Assembly: GCA_946811695.1 (NCBI GenBank)
Contig: OX328124.1
Span: 87,138,030-87,202,029 of the forward strand
Source of the DNA: Gonocerus acuteangulatus
Lineage: Eukaryota; Arthropoda; Insecta; Hemiptera; Coreidae
Reading direction: 5' to 3'
DNA length: 64,000 nucleotides
Below, one piece after another: positions 1-12,309 of this stretch (position 1 is the stretch's first letter; each line of letters opens with the position of its first letter). Made by a program: the position numbers and the translations under genes. The notes beneath the pieces are model-generated. The model did not search any database. It had not been told where the DNA came from and saw only the letters and a program-made list of their open reading frames with translations.

Positions 1-299
1 TATGACAACAATGTAATATCGTAACCTAAACGTATGCCGGCCTCTCGAGACATCCATTCAAATATAGGAAGCAGACCTTAAACTGCTCTCCATTCTTAAT
101 CATTCAGCTTGGAAGATAGAAGATGATGTGGAAATATGAATTTCTGGAAGTAAGCATGGCTCAATAGGAGCCATGCCATAGGAGGACAAGCTGTGAAATT
201 TTAATTTAGAAGCCATAGACTATTTTAATAGAAGATAAATCTAAGAACTTTCCTTAGTTCATAAATAATTGAAAATCAACTTCTAGAGAAGAATCCTGT
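1..299. other. unassigned edge sequence
   Basis: No open frame, splice-linked exon or repeat was recognised here. It lies downstream of the visible SART1 exons on the minus strand, so it is either SART1 intron or repeat debris. Confidence 0.4.
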
Positions 300-1165
300 C
301 AGTCCAGGCAACGAACAGTTATAGATAGAAATTTTTGGAAAAAAATTTTTGACTTCGTAACTTTGGGCTGGATAGGAGGTGAACATATCAAAAGTCCCCG
401 CCCATAGCCTTTGTGTCGGGGGATTTAGAAGGTCCGATTTTTCGGGGTTTCACTTATATCTCGGAAACCCTGTGTCCTAGCGACATGACTATTCTATAAC
501 AAATGAAAGCTGATTAAATTTGCTACAAGTTCTACTCAAAAAGGGGCGAGGTTAGCTCAGTGGTAGAGCACTGGACTAATAAGTTGGAGGACCTGAGCTC
601 AAATCCCGAGTAAACACTAAAGATTTTTTCTTCTAGTGTCTTCGATCATGGGTTGAATTCGGCCTCCCTGACCGTCCCTAGGCCAACCCAGCCTTTAATT
701 AATTTAATAATGGGTACCTTGGTTGCTAATGACTCTAGCAGTCGAAGCAGCCATGGGGAAAATCAGGCGGCCGGATCATAGTACTGACTACACTATCTCC
801 CTAGTGTGCTGTATGATCATGAATCAGGCACCTCAATAGTATCTGCCCCTCAGGGCCCTCGAGGCCTGTTATGGGACTGATTTTTTTTTCTACTCAAAAA
901 AGTTTTTAGAGATATCTTTAGTTTTTGAAATATCCGCTCTTGAAAGTCTGTCATTTTGGGGAAAAACACTTTTGCCGCACATTTTTTCCCCTTTTTGACC
1001 GGATAACTCTTCAACGATGAACCCAAAAAATAAATAACGGTTATAGGGTTTTAGAGTATTGCATTCCCTTCAATAATATATATTACTTTGCTATTTTATG
1101 TATTTTCCTTCAAACATAAAAACAATTTCAGTGTTCATCGTGAAATCTGAAATTTGGCGACTAAT
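300..1165 (+). repeat. long inverted-repeat (fold-back) element, copy 1, one arm only
   Basis: Begins with AGTCCAGGCAACGAA and carries the same order of blocks as the copies at 1166 and 31043: a GGGCTGGATAGGAGGTGAAC block, a G-rich run, a TTCACTTATATCTCGG block and a GAGATATCTTTAG block. It stops near 'tggcgac' at about 1160, which is where the middle of the full element lies in the other copies, so only the left arm is present. A tRNA-derived SINE is inserted in it at 543-888. No protein is encoded. The transposase family is unknown. Confidence 0.75.
543..888 (+). mobile_element. tRNA-derived SINE, family B
   Basis: The head GAGGTTAGCTCAGTGGTAGAGCAC resembles the 5' half and A box of a tRNA (Ala/Val type). 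It is followed by a conserved body shared with copies at 24965 and 58163 and a terminal T run. The copy is bounded by a perfect 12-bp target-site duplication, TCTACTCAAAAA, at 531-542 and 889-900, which interrupts fold-back element copy 1. The B box is imperfect and the body is unrelated to tRNA, so it is a SINE and not a tRNA gene. Confidence 0.85.
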
Positions 1166-2430
1166 AGTCCAGGCAACTAAGAGTTATAGATGGAAATTTT
1201 TGGAACAAAATTTTTGACTTCGTAACTTTGTTTGGGCTGGATAGGAGGTGAACATATCAAATGTCCCCGCCCGTAGCCTTTGTGCCGAGGGGGAGGGGGG
1301 TAGAAGGTCCCATTTTTCAGGGATTCGCTTATACCTCGGTAACCATGCGTCCTAGCGACATGACCATTCTATAACAAATGAAAACTGATTAAATATCCTA
1401 CAAGTTCAACTCAATAATGTTTTTCGAGATATCTTTAGTTTTCGAAATATCCGCTCTTGAATGTCTGTCATTTTGGGAAAAAACACATTTTTGGTCTTTT
1501 TTGGATTACTCTTTAACGAACAAACCCAAAAAATAAATGCCGTTTATAGGGTTGTAGAGCATTACATTCACTTCAAGAATATATATAACTTTACTATTTT
1601 ATGTATTGTCCTTCAAACGTTAAAACTGTTTTAGTGTTCATCGTTATATCTGGCGACAACTGTCGACCAATGAATCATTCAATTTCTCACAATTTCCAGT
1701 CAATGTATTCTCCAAAATATGCTGCGTTATGTAAATATAGTGAGTACAGGTCGTATAAATAGCACAAAATATATAATTTTGGGCCCGCTGACCAGTTATT
1801 TACACTCAATTAAATAAGATCTTGTCCTTATATTGGCAATGGCTTTCCTAAGGCCATGTGAGTGCGTTTGAAAGAAAATACATAAAATAGTAAAGTAATA
1901 TAAGTGTAAAAAGTGTGTTTTTCCCAAAATGACAATCTTTTAATGGTGGATATCTCGAAAACTAATAATATCTCGAAAAACTTTATTGAGTTGAACTTGT
2001 TGCATATTCAATCAAATTTTTTTTTGTTATAGAATGGTCATGTTGCTAGAACGCAGGGTTTCTGAGGAATAAGTGAAAACCCAAAAAATGGGACCTTCTA
2101 ACCCCCCCCCCTCCCCCCAGCACAAAGGCTACGGGCAGGGCTTTTGATATGTTCACCTCCTATCCAGCCCAAACAATGCTACGAAGTCAAAAATTTTGTT
2201 CCAAAATATCCATCGTTTTGTTTTTTACGGTGCATCAACAAATCTTGGCTATTAGTGCTGACATCCAGGGTGCAGCCAGGAATTTTCTCAGCGAGCCCTG
2301 AGATGAGAAAATTTCTGGTGCCGGTGGGGATCGAACCCACCATCTCCCGCTTATGAATCTAGCCCGCTAGCCACTAGACCACGGGAGACCCCTCTATAGC
2401 TGTTTTTAAGCATTCGTTGATTGGACTGTG
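1166..2430. repeat. long inverted-repeat (fold-back) element, copy 2
   Basis: The left arm starts AGTCCAGGCAAC near 1166. The right arm is its inverted counterpart and runs to a degraded CGTTGATTGGACT near 2430, interrupted by a SINE at about 2213-2396. The arms carry a C run or G run, the TATCTCGAAAACTAA block and the TATAGAATGGTCATG block. The middle holds an unrelated spacer of roughly 200 bp shared with the copy at 31.0-32.3 kb. No coding frame. Confidence 0.75.
2213..2396 (-). mobile_element. tRNA-derived SINE, family A
   Basis: Read on the minus strand it begins GGTCTCCCGTGGTCTAGTGG, with a tRNA-like A box, a GGTTCGATCCC-type B box and a body ending in the conserved TGATGCACCGTAAAA block. 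It matches the copies at 5181, 25508 and 36881. It sits inside the right arm of the fold-back element. The duplication at its ends is too short to define exactly. Confidence 0.75.
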
Positions 2431-2786
2431 TAGAGGTAGTTTTTGGTTAGCCAAAATTTGACTAACAAAATTAAGAACAGAAATATGTTTATATGATAAT
2501 AATTTGCTTGAGTCTTCAAGAAGGCAACCGCTACTAGGGTTGGACTTGCATGGGAACATTGCTACTTTCAGGTATGTGTTATGCTCACTATTTAGCATAA
2601 GTGGCGTTTGTTCACTAGCTTATCCTGAAGCTGTTGAGCCTGTTTTCACAGTTAGTACTACCAATTTTTTTTTTTTTTTTTTTATGGATATACCTCTGAA
2701 TCTTAATCTTAAGCTAAATAGTTCCCAGTCAAACCACAAAGTAGATACACATTTTTAGATTTAATTAAGAACAAACAAATAGATAC

Positions 2787-5700
2787 CTTTTTTTTGGGTT
2801 TGTTGAATTTCACCATTTCTTCTTGTGAGTAATATTCAGATGCAATTTTGGGAGCAGGTATATTTAATGTTTCAAGGGTCATTTTTGCTTTTTGTTTCAA
2901 TTTAGCTTTCACTGATTCTCTAAGTATCTCAGAATTTTCCATTCCTAAAACGTAACAAAAATTGTATGATTAATATTTGATTTTTTAATTATAAAAGAAA
3001 CATTAAAATCGTCCTATGAAACTTAAGGACAGAAAGCACCGCCACAGGATTTTAAATTTAAGTCCTAAAGTAAAAAAGTTAACTAACCATGTCAGGAATC
3101 ACACCAAATCAAAACTAAAGCATTAACTTGTAAAGCGTAACATAAACCTAGTAGTCTATTTGTAAGAAATCCAACAATAGAATACAATACACAAGGTTCA
3201 ATTCAAACCTTGTAAGTCAAATAATACAAATTAAAAATAGAAGCACCCGAACGACCAGTATTTACTCACTGCTAAAGACCTACAAATAAATAAAAAGCAA
3301 TTCACAATCATATACGTCAAGAGAACAGAGAACAAGATGTGACTAACAAGTCTGACAATTGGACATACATGCCTCACTCATTCACACTTATTTACGAAAC
3401 ATGACAAGGCAAGGTGCAATACATGCAACGTTACTTTGACTGTGTAACATCTATTAACAGACTGCATGAAAAGAGACAATCTACAGGCACCACAGGCCTT
3501 TAGCGAGCTGTTATCAGATAAGAGCCCACATATTGCTACCATACTAACATACTTAAAGACCACGAATACATACAAGTTATAGCTATATTACAAGTAACAC
3601 ACAATTACAATCAAAGCCAAAATTTCTGATCTCAAAATAATTTTAGAGCTGTTAATCTATTTTTTACGAGTATATTTTTCTTTAGGTTAGATCTTAATTA
3701 TTATTTTATAAATTGTTATTATTATTTCAATTATACCATTATTTTATTACTTGTTATTTAGTATTTATTTCATTTTGTATGTATTTTTATGAACATGAAC
3801 AATTAATGTTATTTATGATTTTAATACAACAACATAATACAATTATTTCCTTATTATTTTTATTATTAATTTTCTTTGAGCAGATTACCCTTGTTGTTGG
3901 AGCTCTTCAAGCAAATAAAATAAAAAAGAAAAATAGAAGCAGAATTTTGAAACATTTTTGGGTTTTGAAGCCCACTGCGATGAGTAGTTGATCATGCCTG
4001 TGATAAGTGTAAGCTGAAGCTATTTACAAAGGGCCCATGGTTTTAAAAGAAGTACAAAAGTTCTCACTTTTTTTCACTTTTGTTTGATTTCTTGTGAAGC
4101 GCAGACATGTTTCAATAGACAAACAAAAATGCATTATTTCTCAATGTTTAATGTTAAATATTCCACATTAAACATTCTTTTTAGCTGTAATTCATTGAGA
4201 GGAGATCAGCGACGGTTGGTGATGCGAAGGTAGAATTTGCCAGGGTTCGGTCATGGTATCTTAATAAAACTACATTTTTTATAGGAAAATGAGTTTTATT
4301 TTTTGTCAAAGCAGTAAGCTTAGCACTTACTACAGATTTCATGATGGAAATGTTTGACCATAATCATGTGTATGCGGATTTGAAAACAAGTAACAAAATT
4401 TGTTTGTTCTTATTTTGCTTGAATTTGCTGAAAATCATGCTTCCAGACCACTGAAATCATTTCTAGTTAGTTAAGATCGAGCAAAGAATATGATTTTAGC
4501 AACGAATTACGGAACAAGGAATTATAAGACGACTGCAGTCACCATCATATACAGGTTCGGGTCAGAAGATCTCAACTTATTACAATGAACTCAAACTTTT
4601 TTTTAGAACTCAATCCTAAGCTGAAAACTGTCTGCAAAATTACATTGGTGTGTAAGCTCTCTTGGCTCTAACCTATATTTTTATTTTTTTGGGTTAAAAT
4701 AATTATTCATGGAAAAAAAATGGTTTTAATTCTCTGTAAAGAAATGAAACAATGTACAGAGGAATAGAAGATATTGTACTGCCTTCCTTGTCGTCAAACC
4801 GATCAAATAGGCACAATCCAAAGCAAAGTCACGTAGAAAGCATATAAACCCTCACTACTAATGCACTCAAAGGCAACCTACAAAATGCACCAGAAATTAA
4901 TAATTTTATTTTTTTTAAAAAATGACCTTACCTGTACAATCCTACATATAGTAGAATTTGTTACATGAGTGGCCTAGTGTTCAAAAATGAAAAGAGACTT
5001 AAAACTCACACTGCTAAAAAACATTTTCAAGAAGCCAATCGCAATACTCTAAGGAGTATCTTAAGAACTTCAAATGGAGATAAGCGAAAGAAAAGCATAC
5101 AGAAAAAATTCAAAATCATAGTCTAAAATTAGAAATTTTGAAGTGGAGCGACATTTTTAAGAATATCTTCAGGAAAACTATTTTTTTTTTTTTTCGTGCT
5201 CATCGACATCGGGGCCATTAATGCCGACATCCAAGGTGCAGAGAGAAATGTACTCAGCAAGCCATGAGATGAGAAAATTGTTGCCGCCAGTGGGAATCGA
5301 ACCCACTATCTCCCATATGAGAGTCCAAGGGGTTGCCACGGGGAGACCCCATAGGAAAACTAGTTGTATCCACATCAAAAACAGTTAAAAATATCTCTTA
5401 AAAATGGTTTCATTCATTTGCCTACACTAAAAAATCTACAAGCCTATTAAAGTAAATCGTAAGCGCTACTATTTTTTCTCACAAATTACACCCAAAAATC
5501 GTGTTCTGGCGGACAAATTCTGCTGGTTACGAAAATGACTTGGTTACTTGACCAACAAAGTACTTTTGTATCAATCGATTTTGTCACAATCGAACCATTA
5601 TTGAGCTTGCTAAAGCGACAGACATAAACCATCAGTATTTATCAAGACCTATAAGGTCTGAAACGTGGATATTTCTGATTTCCACCTCCGGATTCCATCA

Positions 5701-8700
5701 TAAGGTCGATGTAATAAATGGCAGGGTGGAAACCCGCTACAAGCTGAAAGTTCTACTTCCTTTTATTGTTTATGGATTTTAGTGAAGCAAATAAAAATCA
5801 TTACTAACCTATAGTGAATTTCAATTTCTTCGCTCCTTCAATTTCTTCATCATACTTTGTGAGTACTCCTTCCGGTTCCACATCCATTTCACCAGAGTCA
5901 ACACCATTGTAATTATATGGCTTCTGCTTTTTATTCTCTAAATTCTGTTTCAAATAAATCCCAAAATGAGTTCATACAGAAATACATTTGAAATATACAA
6001 TATAAAAATACATCTATATTCGAAGTTCTACCAGATGGTATTTGCCATATCAAAGGAATAATTAAACATATTAAAATACTAACATAACAAAAAATAATTT
6101 CCCAGATTAGTATACCCCTACTTATAATTTTTGTTATTGGAGAAGGGGGGGGAATAGACCATTTCATTTTTTTGATGAGTTATTTTTCTTGTTTTTATTT
6201 TTGTTTCATTATTTCGTTCAACGGCTAATCTTATTACATGCTATGCTGATATTGAGCAAGTAGCCAAAATTGTGAGGTGCAAACAAAATGAATACGTTAT
6301 AATGCAATTAGACTCTTGTTTTCAATGTTTTATATATGTCATAATTAGAATTTTTAATTTTCTTTAGGATCCTTTTATTTTCAAGATATTTTTTATTTTA
6401 TTTTACATATTTGATTAATTACATAATTAGATGTATAATTGGATTTGTATCGCTCCCCATCATATCAAATACTTGGTAACTATATTTGAAATAATTATTC
6501 TTCATGCCCAAGGGGTCTTTGTACAAAAGCATAAAAACTTACAGGGAGCACGCTTCTGAATGTATCATATTTTATAAAGAACTGTTAAACATAAAGTGAT
6601 TATCGTATTAAGGTACACAAAATACACTCTAAAAATTGATGCCTTAATGCAAGTTTTTGTTTATTTTGTTCCATAGTTTAATTATTTAAATGAATAACTG
6701 AACATTATTTAATAAAAACAAGTTTTAATAACAATATATTGAAGTAGAGGTAAAATATTTTCTACCCCCCCCCCCCTCCAACACAAATATAAAAATGTAT
6801 TGTACATTTTTCAGTGAACATTTTATATTCTAAAATGTATATATAAAAAAAGGAAACATTTATGCAGATTGTTTCAAAAGCAAATCTGCATAACTTTTTT
6901 TATACTTGGCATAAATACCTTCTTGTATCGCTCCTCATCGAGTATGTTAACATTCACGAGGCTATCATTTTCTTCATCCAAAACTCCTTTATCTTTTAAT
7001 GTTAAAATTACATCTTTCCCTTCACTGATGGCAGTCTAAAAAAGGAAACAATTAATAAGTATGTACTACTCAATCAAATAAATTACAAAAACTACACATT
7101 TACTAACAATATCATGTTCCACGGTCAACCCTTTTAGGTGAGCTGATGTATATGATGCTTTTTTCTCTGCTTTAATTTCTTCATTTATAAGCTCTTCGAT
7201 CCCAAATACTTCATCCATTTCATCTAGTTCTTTAGCCTGAAAGACACCAGAATTAAAAATATATCATACTGAAATTTTGAAAATGCGGAAACAATTTGAT
7301 TCGAATCAATACCTTCTGCTGCGCTTTAAGTCTTTCGTCATGAAGCACTCTTGTTTTCTTGACCCATGAAGATGCATCTTCTTCATCACTTTCCTCGCCC
7401 AACCCTTTAACAGTTTTTAGTTTCTTTTCTATTTCTCTTTTTTCCCTTCGTTCAATTATTTTATTTTTGATCTTCTCAGCTTGCTTTTTTGCTGTAATGT
7501 CCTCTGAAAGAAATGCTTGTTAGAGTCTGTAAACCTTGACGAAGGGACAAACAAAATAACTGTCGATAAAAAAAAAAAATTACCTGCAGGTTTATGAACA
7601 AATTCTTTCTCACCACCTGATGATACTACCCCATCTTCACTTACTTCAGTTTTTAAGGCTAGAGGTTTAAGACCTAGTTTTGCTCTCAAAGCATTTGTTT
7701 CCTCGATCGAAAGGCTGTTATCCCCACCACCAGAAGTCTGAGGAGGAGGAGATGCCACCGTGATTTCAGGGGGAGGCGGAGGAGGAGGAGGTGATGATGA
7801 GATTTTAGGTGGTGCTGGTGGTAATGGAGAATCTTCCTTAACATGTTTAGGCGATGACGATACATAGATAACATCGTCTGTAACAAGCAAAAGATTAAAT
7901 TAAAACAATAAAAATTAATTTAGTAAATAAACATTAAACTACTTACATTTAAATTTTAACGTTCACTTATATTTGACTCAGAATTTTAGGACGGGTTATC
8001 TATTGGTCGCCACCCTTTTCTAGTCAGGATAGGGCTGATGTTTTTTTTTTTCAAAGAAAAGCCACCACTCCTAGTGGGAATCGATCCCATGACTCTTGGC
8101 ACGGAGTGTTAAGTGCTCACGCCTTAACACTCATGGCGACCGGGCCTCCGGTGTATTATTAAATATATTTTTCTATGACTACTTACAAAGGGTAATAAAA
8201 AAATATAAGTAAATGAATAAATATATATAATTACTTGTATAGCTTTTGTATCCAGAGAGTTTTTTTTTTTTTTTTATGTAATGAAAATGTTAACATATTT
8301 TGCAAGAATCCCATAGTGCTTTTTCAGACTTGCCATTATTCTTATGTGACTTTTTTAAAAAAAATATTTTCTTAAAATCATGTTGTTGTCCAATCACCTT
8401 AGAAAATAAAAAAAATGATTGGCATAAATCTGAAAAAGCAGGATTGTTCCCTTGACAACAACCGAGGACGACACAAGTAGCCTGACGAAGTCGGAGATGG
8501 ACCCGACGAAATATTGTGATGAAGAGAGGAGCAACACCGCTAGAGAAAGAAGCCGTTCCACACAAACAATATATCTGATATATAAAATTCTCGTGTCACA
8601 GTGTTTGTGGTCGAACTCCTCCGAAATGGCTTGACCGATTTTTATGAAATTTTGTGTGTATACTCGGTAGGTCTGAGAATAGATCGTAAACTATTTTTCA

Positions 8701-10165
8701 TGCCCTTAAGTGATAAGGGTGATCCACCCCAAAAATTTTTTTGTATACATTTTTTTAGACAAAATTTGTTTTCTTTTAACTTTTTTATGATTTGGAATTA
8801 AAAAATACATACGACCCTAAATTTTCACTATTCTATCACCAAACCCCATTTTTTAATAGATATTAGTACATCAATAATTTTCAACCCTTCAAGATCTATA
8901 ACAGATCAATTATCACTCGATCATTTATTCACGCCAATCATCTACCGATGTCACTTCTCACCCAGTAAACAAACATTCCCTAGAGGCGTTGAACAGGACA
9001 TTGAAGGTCATAAAAAACAACAACAAACTATTTTGCGGCACTCTGTTACTCCTTTCAGTTGATTTCAGACAAACACTTCCCGTCATTCAACGTTCAATGT
9101 ATGTTGATGAGATCAACGCTTGCTTAATATCATTGCCACTGTGGCGTAATGTTGAAAAAGTACAACTAAAAGTAAATATGCGCGTTCAAATGCTTCAAGA
9201 TCCATCCGCTGAAACATTCTCAAAACAGCTGTTAGATATCGGCGATGGAAAAGTTGGTGTACATGAAAATACTGTATGCATAAAATTACCGACTGATTTC
9301 TGCACAATCATTAATTCGCAAAATAATCTCATTGACCAGATATTTCCCGAAGCTCACAAACAATGCATGAATCATGAGTGGCTGGCAGTAAGAGCAATTT
9401 TGGCAGACGTGAACGGAAAAAATGTGGTCGTGAATGATTTGAATATCAAGATACAAGAGTTCTTGCCAGGGGACTTGATGTCATACAAATCTATCAATAC
9501 AGTTAGCGATACCAACGAAGCTGTAAATTATCCAACAGAGTTTTTGAACTCTGCCAGGGATGCCACAACACCATTCAATACTGAAGGTTGGATCTCCGGT
9601 TATTTTACTTTGTAATTTTAACCCACCACGGCTGTGCAATGGTACTCGATTAGTGATTAACAAATTAATGAAAAACGTTTCCGAAGCAGGAATTTTGAAT
9701 GGCAAGTTCCAAGGCGAAAATGTACTGTTACCAAGAATCCCTATTATTCCCAAAGACGTGCCAATTGCATTTAAACGCGTACTATTTCCAATTAGATTGG
9801 CATTCGCAAAGACAATCAATAAGTCGCCAGGCCAAAAGATGTATTTTTGTGGCTTAGATTTGGGCACACTGCTTTTGTTTTATTGTCATAATTAGTGATA
9901 GAGATATAATTTTAAATATATTAGTTAAGATATCAATGTAGAATGAATTAAAAAAAATGGATGTTTGGTGTTTTGTTATTTTTATAGGCCATCGTTCACA
10001 GCGCTCTATTCTCCTTTTAGTTATAGACCACATCCCCACATACTTACAATAACATAGCTAATTTTTATTTGACTACCAAAATAAGCACTAGAAATAATTT
10101 AAAGGAAAACAACGTTTGCCAAGTCAGCTAGTATATATGTATATGTATATGTATATGTATGTATG

Positions 10166-10236
<71 letters not shown>

Positions 10237-10354
10237 ACAATTGTTAAAGGAATAATATGCCTTATTGATCTGACATGTCATAGGAACAGAAAAGAATTAC
10301 AAAAAAAGGGTTGTAGTCAACATTTATGTGTATATATATATATATACATATATA

Positions 10355-10411
<57 letters not shown>

Positions 10412-12309
10412 GTTGATTACAAGCCCTTTTTTATCATTCTTTTCTGTTCCTATAACATGCCAGATCAATAAAACATATTATTCCTTTAAAAATTGTTTGT
10501 ATTTTCTTCCCAGGTCCATTTTAGGCCTAGATCCATGTGGGCACATAATGGTCCAGATTGAGGAGGAGAGCTCTTAGCCTATTTGTATCTCTGGACTTAG
10601 CCAAAGGGTTTAGGTTCACTTGGATGCTGGGCACAGAAAGGAGCAGTTGATACGCCAAATTCAAAATAAATAAAATTATCTCCCCATGTTACAAGACCTT
10701 ACTTAGCTCAATTTCAAACGTCTTCTCTGATATAAACATTATATTATTATATTTATTTTTTCCTTCAGAGCATTTAAATTTTTCTAATTCTGGAGGCAAT
10801 CTCATTTAACACTGTAAAGGAAGAGCTTGTGACCACATAGTTAAAAAAATAAATACCCACTGTTCCCCGTGGAACCAAACGATAAGAGCATACTTTCTTT
10901 TATTCTAAAATCGTGAAGCAGGAATTGTAAAAACTTAGTTATTTGTATTCTACAAGATAGCTTTCGTTTCGTTAGGTATAAATACACTAAAAGAATTTGA
11001 AAGATTCCTTAAATAAAGAGAATTATACTCTTCCTCCATTCCAGATAGCACAATGAACAAGATTATTGACAATGAACAACCACATTTATTGACAAAGCAA
11101 AATAAAAAAATATCATGCTTTGAATTAAGCCAATGAGTTTTATGTATATTTCCAAGAGAATGACTCGATATATTCCTAGATGTCTCAATTTCTTTGAAGG
11201 TTGAAGGGTGAACCCTCTTAAAAGTATTGAAACATATACTTATATCTATAATTTTTTAAACATTTAAAAAGAGAGAAAACAAGTTATTAATTTCATTATT
11301 TGTTTGTACCATCGACAATAGAGGACAAAAAAACAAAACAAAAACAGACATTTTAGATTTCATGAATCTTAAAAATTCTTAAATATTTTAAAGGAGAAAA
11401 TTGTCTCCTTTTCCATTAAACTGAATAATTTTACTAGAGGCAGAAAAAAAACATTTGGCGCATTGGAACCAAAACCAACTATTTTGACTAAGTTTGACCT
11501 CAAAAGTTTAATAATGTGAGAATATTATATAAAAGGGTTTTATTTAAGATAAATGCGCAGATAGACTATGTTTCACAGACTTTAGCAAGTAGAAACTTAT
11601 GAAAACAATAAATGTCACGCTTATTACGATTTCATAATATAAACCATCAGAAATTATATTTTAAACAGTTATAAATATTTTCAAATGAAGTTATGACATT
11701 TTAAGTTAATTAAAACTCATTGAGAATCAACTAGATTATGTCAATAGTGAAAAGGATCAAACCTTAAGCTTAAAATTTCAAATCAATAATGACAGTTGAT
11801 CTTGACTGAAGAGAAACCTACCTGGAGCACCACTGTGGATAAGTCAGACTCCCAATCTCTTGCTTTGTCTGAAAAACGGACAAAACTGCAGGTAGTATTA
11901 TTAATTTGGACTATTTAACTGTTGACGTTTAAGTACCATGTGCCTTACCTTGTATCAGCTTGTAGACAAAAAAAGTAAAAAAAAAGGAAAATATATAGTA
12001 ATAAGAGAAATTGGACAAGGAAGAAAGATATGTGTTGAAGCATGAAGAAACACATTAAGATATAAAGTGGTGATTCTAGTCAGTTTTTAAAAAATAATTA
12101 GAAAAGAGGATTGATCTTAGTCCTTAAAACAAAACAAAATACCTACCATCCGATATTGAAGATACATCACTTCTACTTTTTTTAGGTTTTTCCCTTTTCT
12201 TTTCTTTGTGGTGTTTTTTATGATGTTTTCTTCTCTCCTTATCACAGGGTGAACGGGATTTACTGCGATGCTTTCTTTTCTTTGATTCTTTCTTGTGCTT
12301 TTTACCCAT
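2787..12309 (-). CDS. SART1: SART1, U4/U6.U5 tri-snRNP-associated protein 1 (5' part, seven coding exons)
   Basis: SART1 is a spliceosomal protein of the U4/U6.U5 tri-snRNP, needed for tri-snRNP joining to the pre-spliceosome in the nucleus. Exons with consensus sites and matching phases: 12147-12309, 7584-7877, 7313-7503, 7108-7236, 6919-7035, 5809-5944, 2787-2944; 1188 nt, 396 codons. Start: [18 protein letters not shown], a Lys/Arg/Ser-rich N-terminus. Exon 2 has a Pro-rich run then the family signature [17 protein letters not shown]; later exons carry [23 protein letters not shown] and [13 protein letters not shown], all SART1 hallmarks. Vertebrate SART1 is about 800 residues, so the C-terminal half must lie beyond the left edge. 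The 4.3-kb first intron holds SINE, Helitron and palindrome insertions; the sixth intron is 2.9 kb with a SINE. Identification is firm; the exact exon 1-2 join is inferred from phase. Confidence 0.93.
2945..5180. other. SART1 intron sequence, nothing recognised
   Basis: AT-rich intronic sequence between the last two visible SART1 exons. Several short frames exist, but none has homology I recognise, and none has splice sites in phase with SART1. Confidence 0.5.
5181..5352 (-). mobile_element. tRNA-derived SINE, family A
   Basis: On the minus strand it has GGTCTCCCCGTGG..., a GTTCGATTCCCAC B-box-like block and a terminal A run (T run on the plus strand at about 5181-5194). The target-site duplication AGGAAAACTA is at 5171-5180 and 5353-5362, both perfect. 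It lies in a SART1 intron in the same orientation as the gene. Confidence 0.85.
5945..6918. other. SART1 intron, AT-rich
   Basis: Intron between the fifth and sixth coding exons. It holds a C run at about 6765-6778 and AT-rich sequence. No gene or named repeat was recognised. Confidence 0.5.
7970..8160 (-). mobile_element. tRNA-derived SINE, family C
   Basis: On the minus strand, GGCGACCATGAGTGTTAAGG leads into a tRNA-like head with a GGGATCGATTCCCACTAGG B-box region, then a tail ending in the GACGGGTTATC...TCAGAATTTTAGG block. The tail and B-box block recur in the opposite orientation at 55808-55950. It lies in the first SART1 intron. Confidence 0.65.
8482..8511 (+). ncRNA. hammerhead-ribozyme-like core motif
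   Basis: CTGACGA at 8482-8488 fits the hammerhead box CUGANGA. It is followed by a possible stem II, GTCGG (8490-8494) with CCGAC (8503-8507), and then GAAA (8508-8511). After GAAA comes TATT, so ATAT could form a self-complementary helix III followed by an H base, as in dimeric minimal hammerheads. Against it: one extra base (A8489) separates the CUGANGA box from stem II, and stem I is weak. It may be a ribozyme relic or a chance match. Confidence 0.3.
8575..10131 (+). pseudogene. Helitron remnant with broken Pif1-type helicase
   Basis: The 5' part has the AAATTCTCGTGTCACAGTG and CTCCGAAATGGCTTGACCGA block found in insect Helitrons. The 3' end is AACGTTTGCCAAGTCAGCTAG at 10111-10131, ending in the CTAG typical of Helitrons and followed by T. 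A frame at 8989-9615 encodes the C-terminal part of the replicative helicase (motif [12 protein letters not shown], then NMRV and a FPEAH block). It is frameshifted near 9600 and continues in the next frame with LCNGTRLV and a [13 protein letters not shown] block (canonical AFAMTINKAQGQ type). No Rep nuclease domain is present. It lies in the first SART1 intron and is not functional. Confidence 0.85.
10132..10503. repeat. TA-centred palindrome next to (TA)n
   Basis: Left arm about 10231-10326 and right arm about 10406-10503 are inverted copies of each other (AACAATTGTTAAAGGAATAA and TTATTCCTTTAAAAATTGTT mark the outer ends). They enclose a (TA)n block at about 10327-10405. A second (TA)n block at about 10160-10230 lies outside the left arm. 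The arms differ by several substitutions. No coding capacity. It could be a hairpin MITE or a fold-back expansion of the microsatellite. Confidence 0.7.
10504..12146. other. SART1 first intron, proximal part
   Basis: No repeat or gene was recognised. A short segment at 11822-11868 is flanked by AG and GT and looks like an exon, but including it would break the SART1 frame, so it is not annotated as coding. Confidence 0.5.

Noticed and set aside
550..640. tRNA-like sequence (GGTTAGCTCAGTGGTAGAGC)
   Set aside because: No proper acceptor stem or anticodon arm, and it is part of a repeated element with target duplications; it is a SINE head.
3713..3991. Hydrophobic 92-residue frame
   Set aside because: AT-rich sequence read as Phe/Leu/Ile/Tyr; no start context or homology.
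7686..7886. His/Leu-rich frame overlapping SART1 exon 2
   Set aside because: Shadow of the Pro-rich SART1 exon in another frame.
10099..10468. Frames rich in IYIYIY repeats
   Set aside because: They are translations of (TA)n microsatellites, as are those near 26900-27250 and 53361-53615.
11822..11868. Exon-like segment flanked by AG and GT in SART1 intron 1
   Set aside because: Including its 47 bases shifts the reading frame of the next exon; direct joining of 12147 to 7877 keeps the frame and the expected protein.
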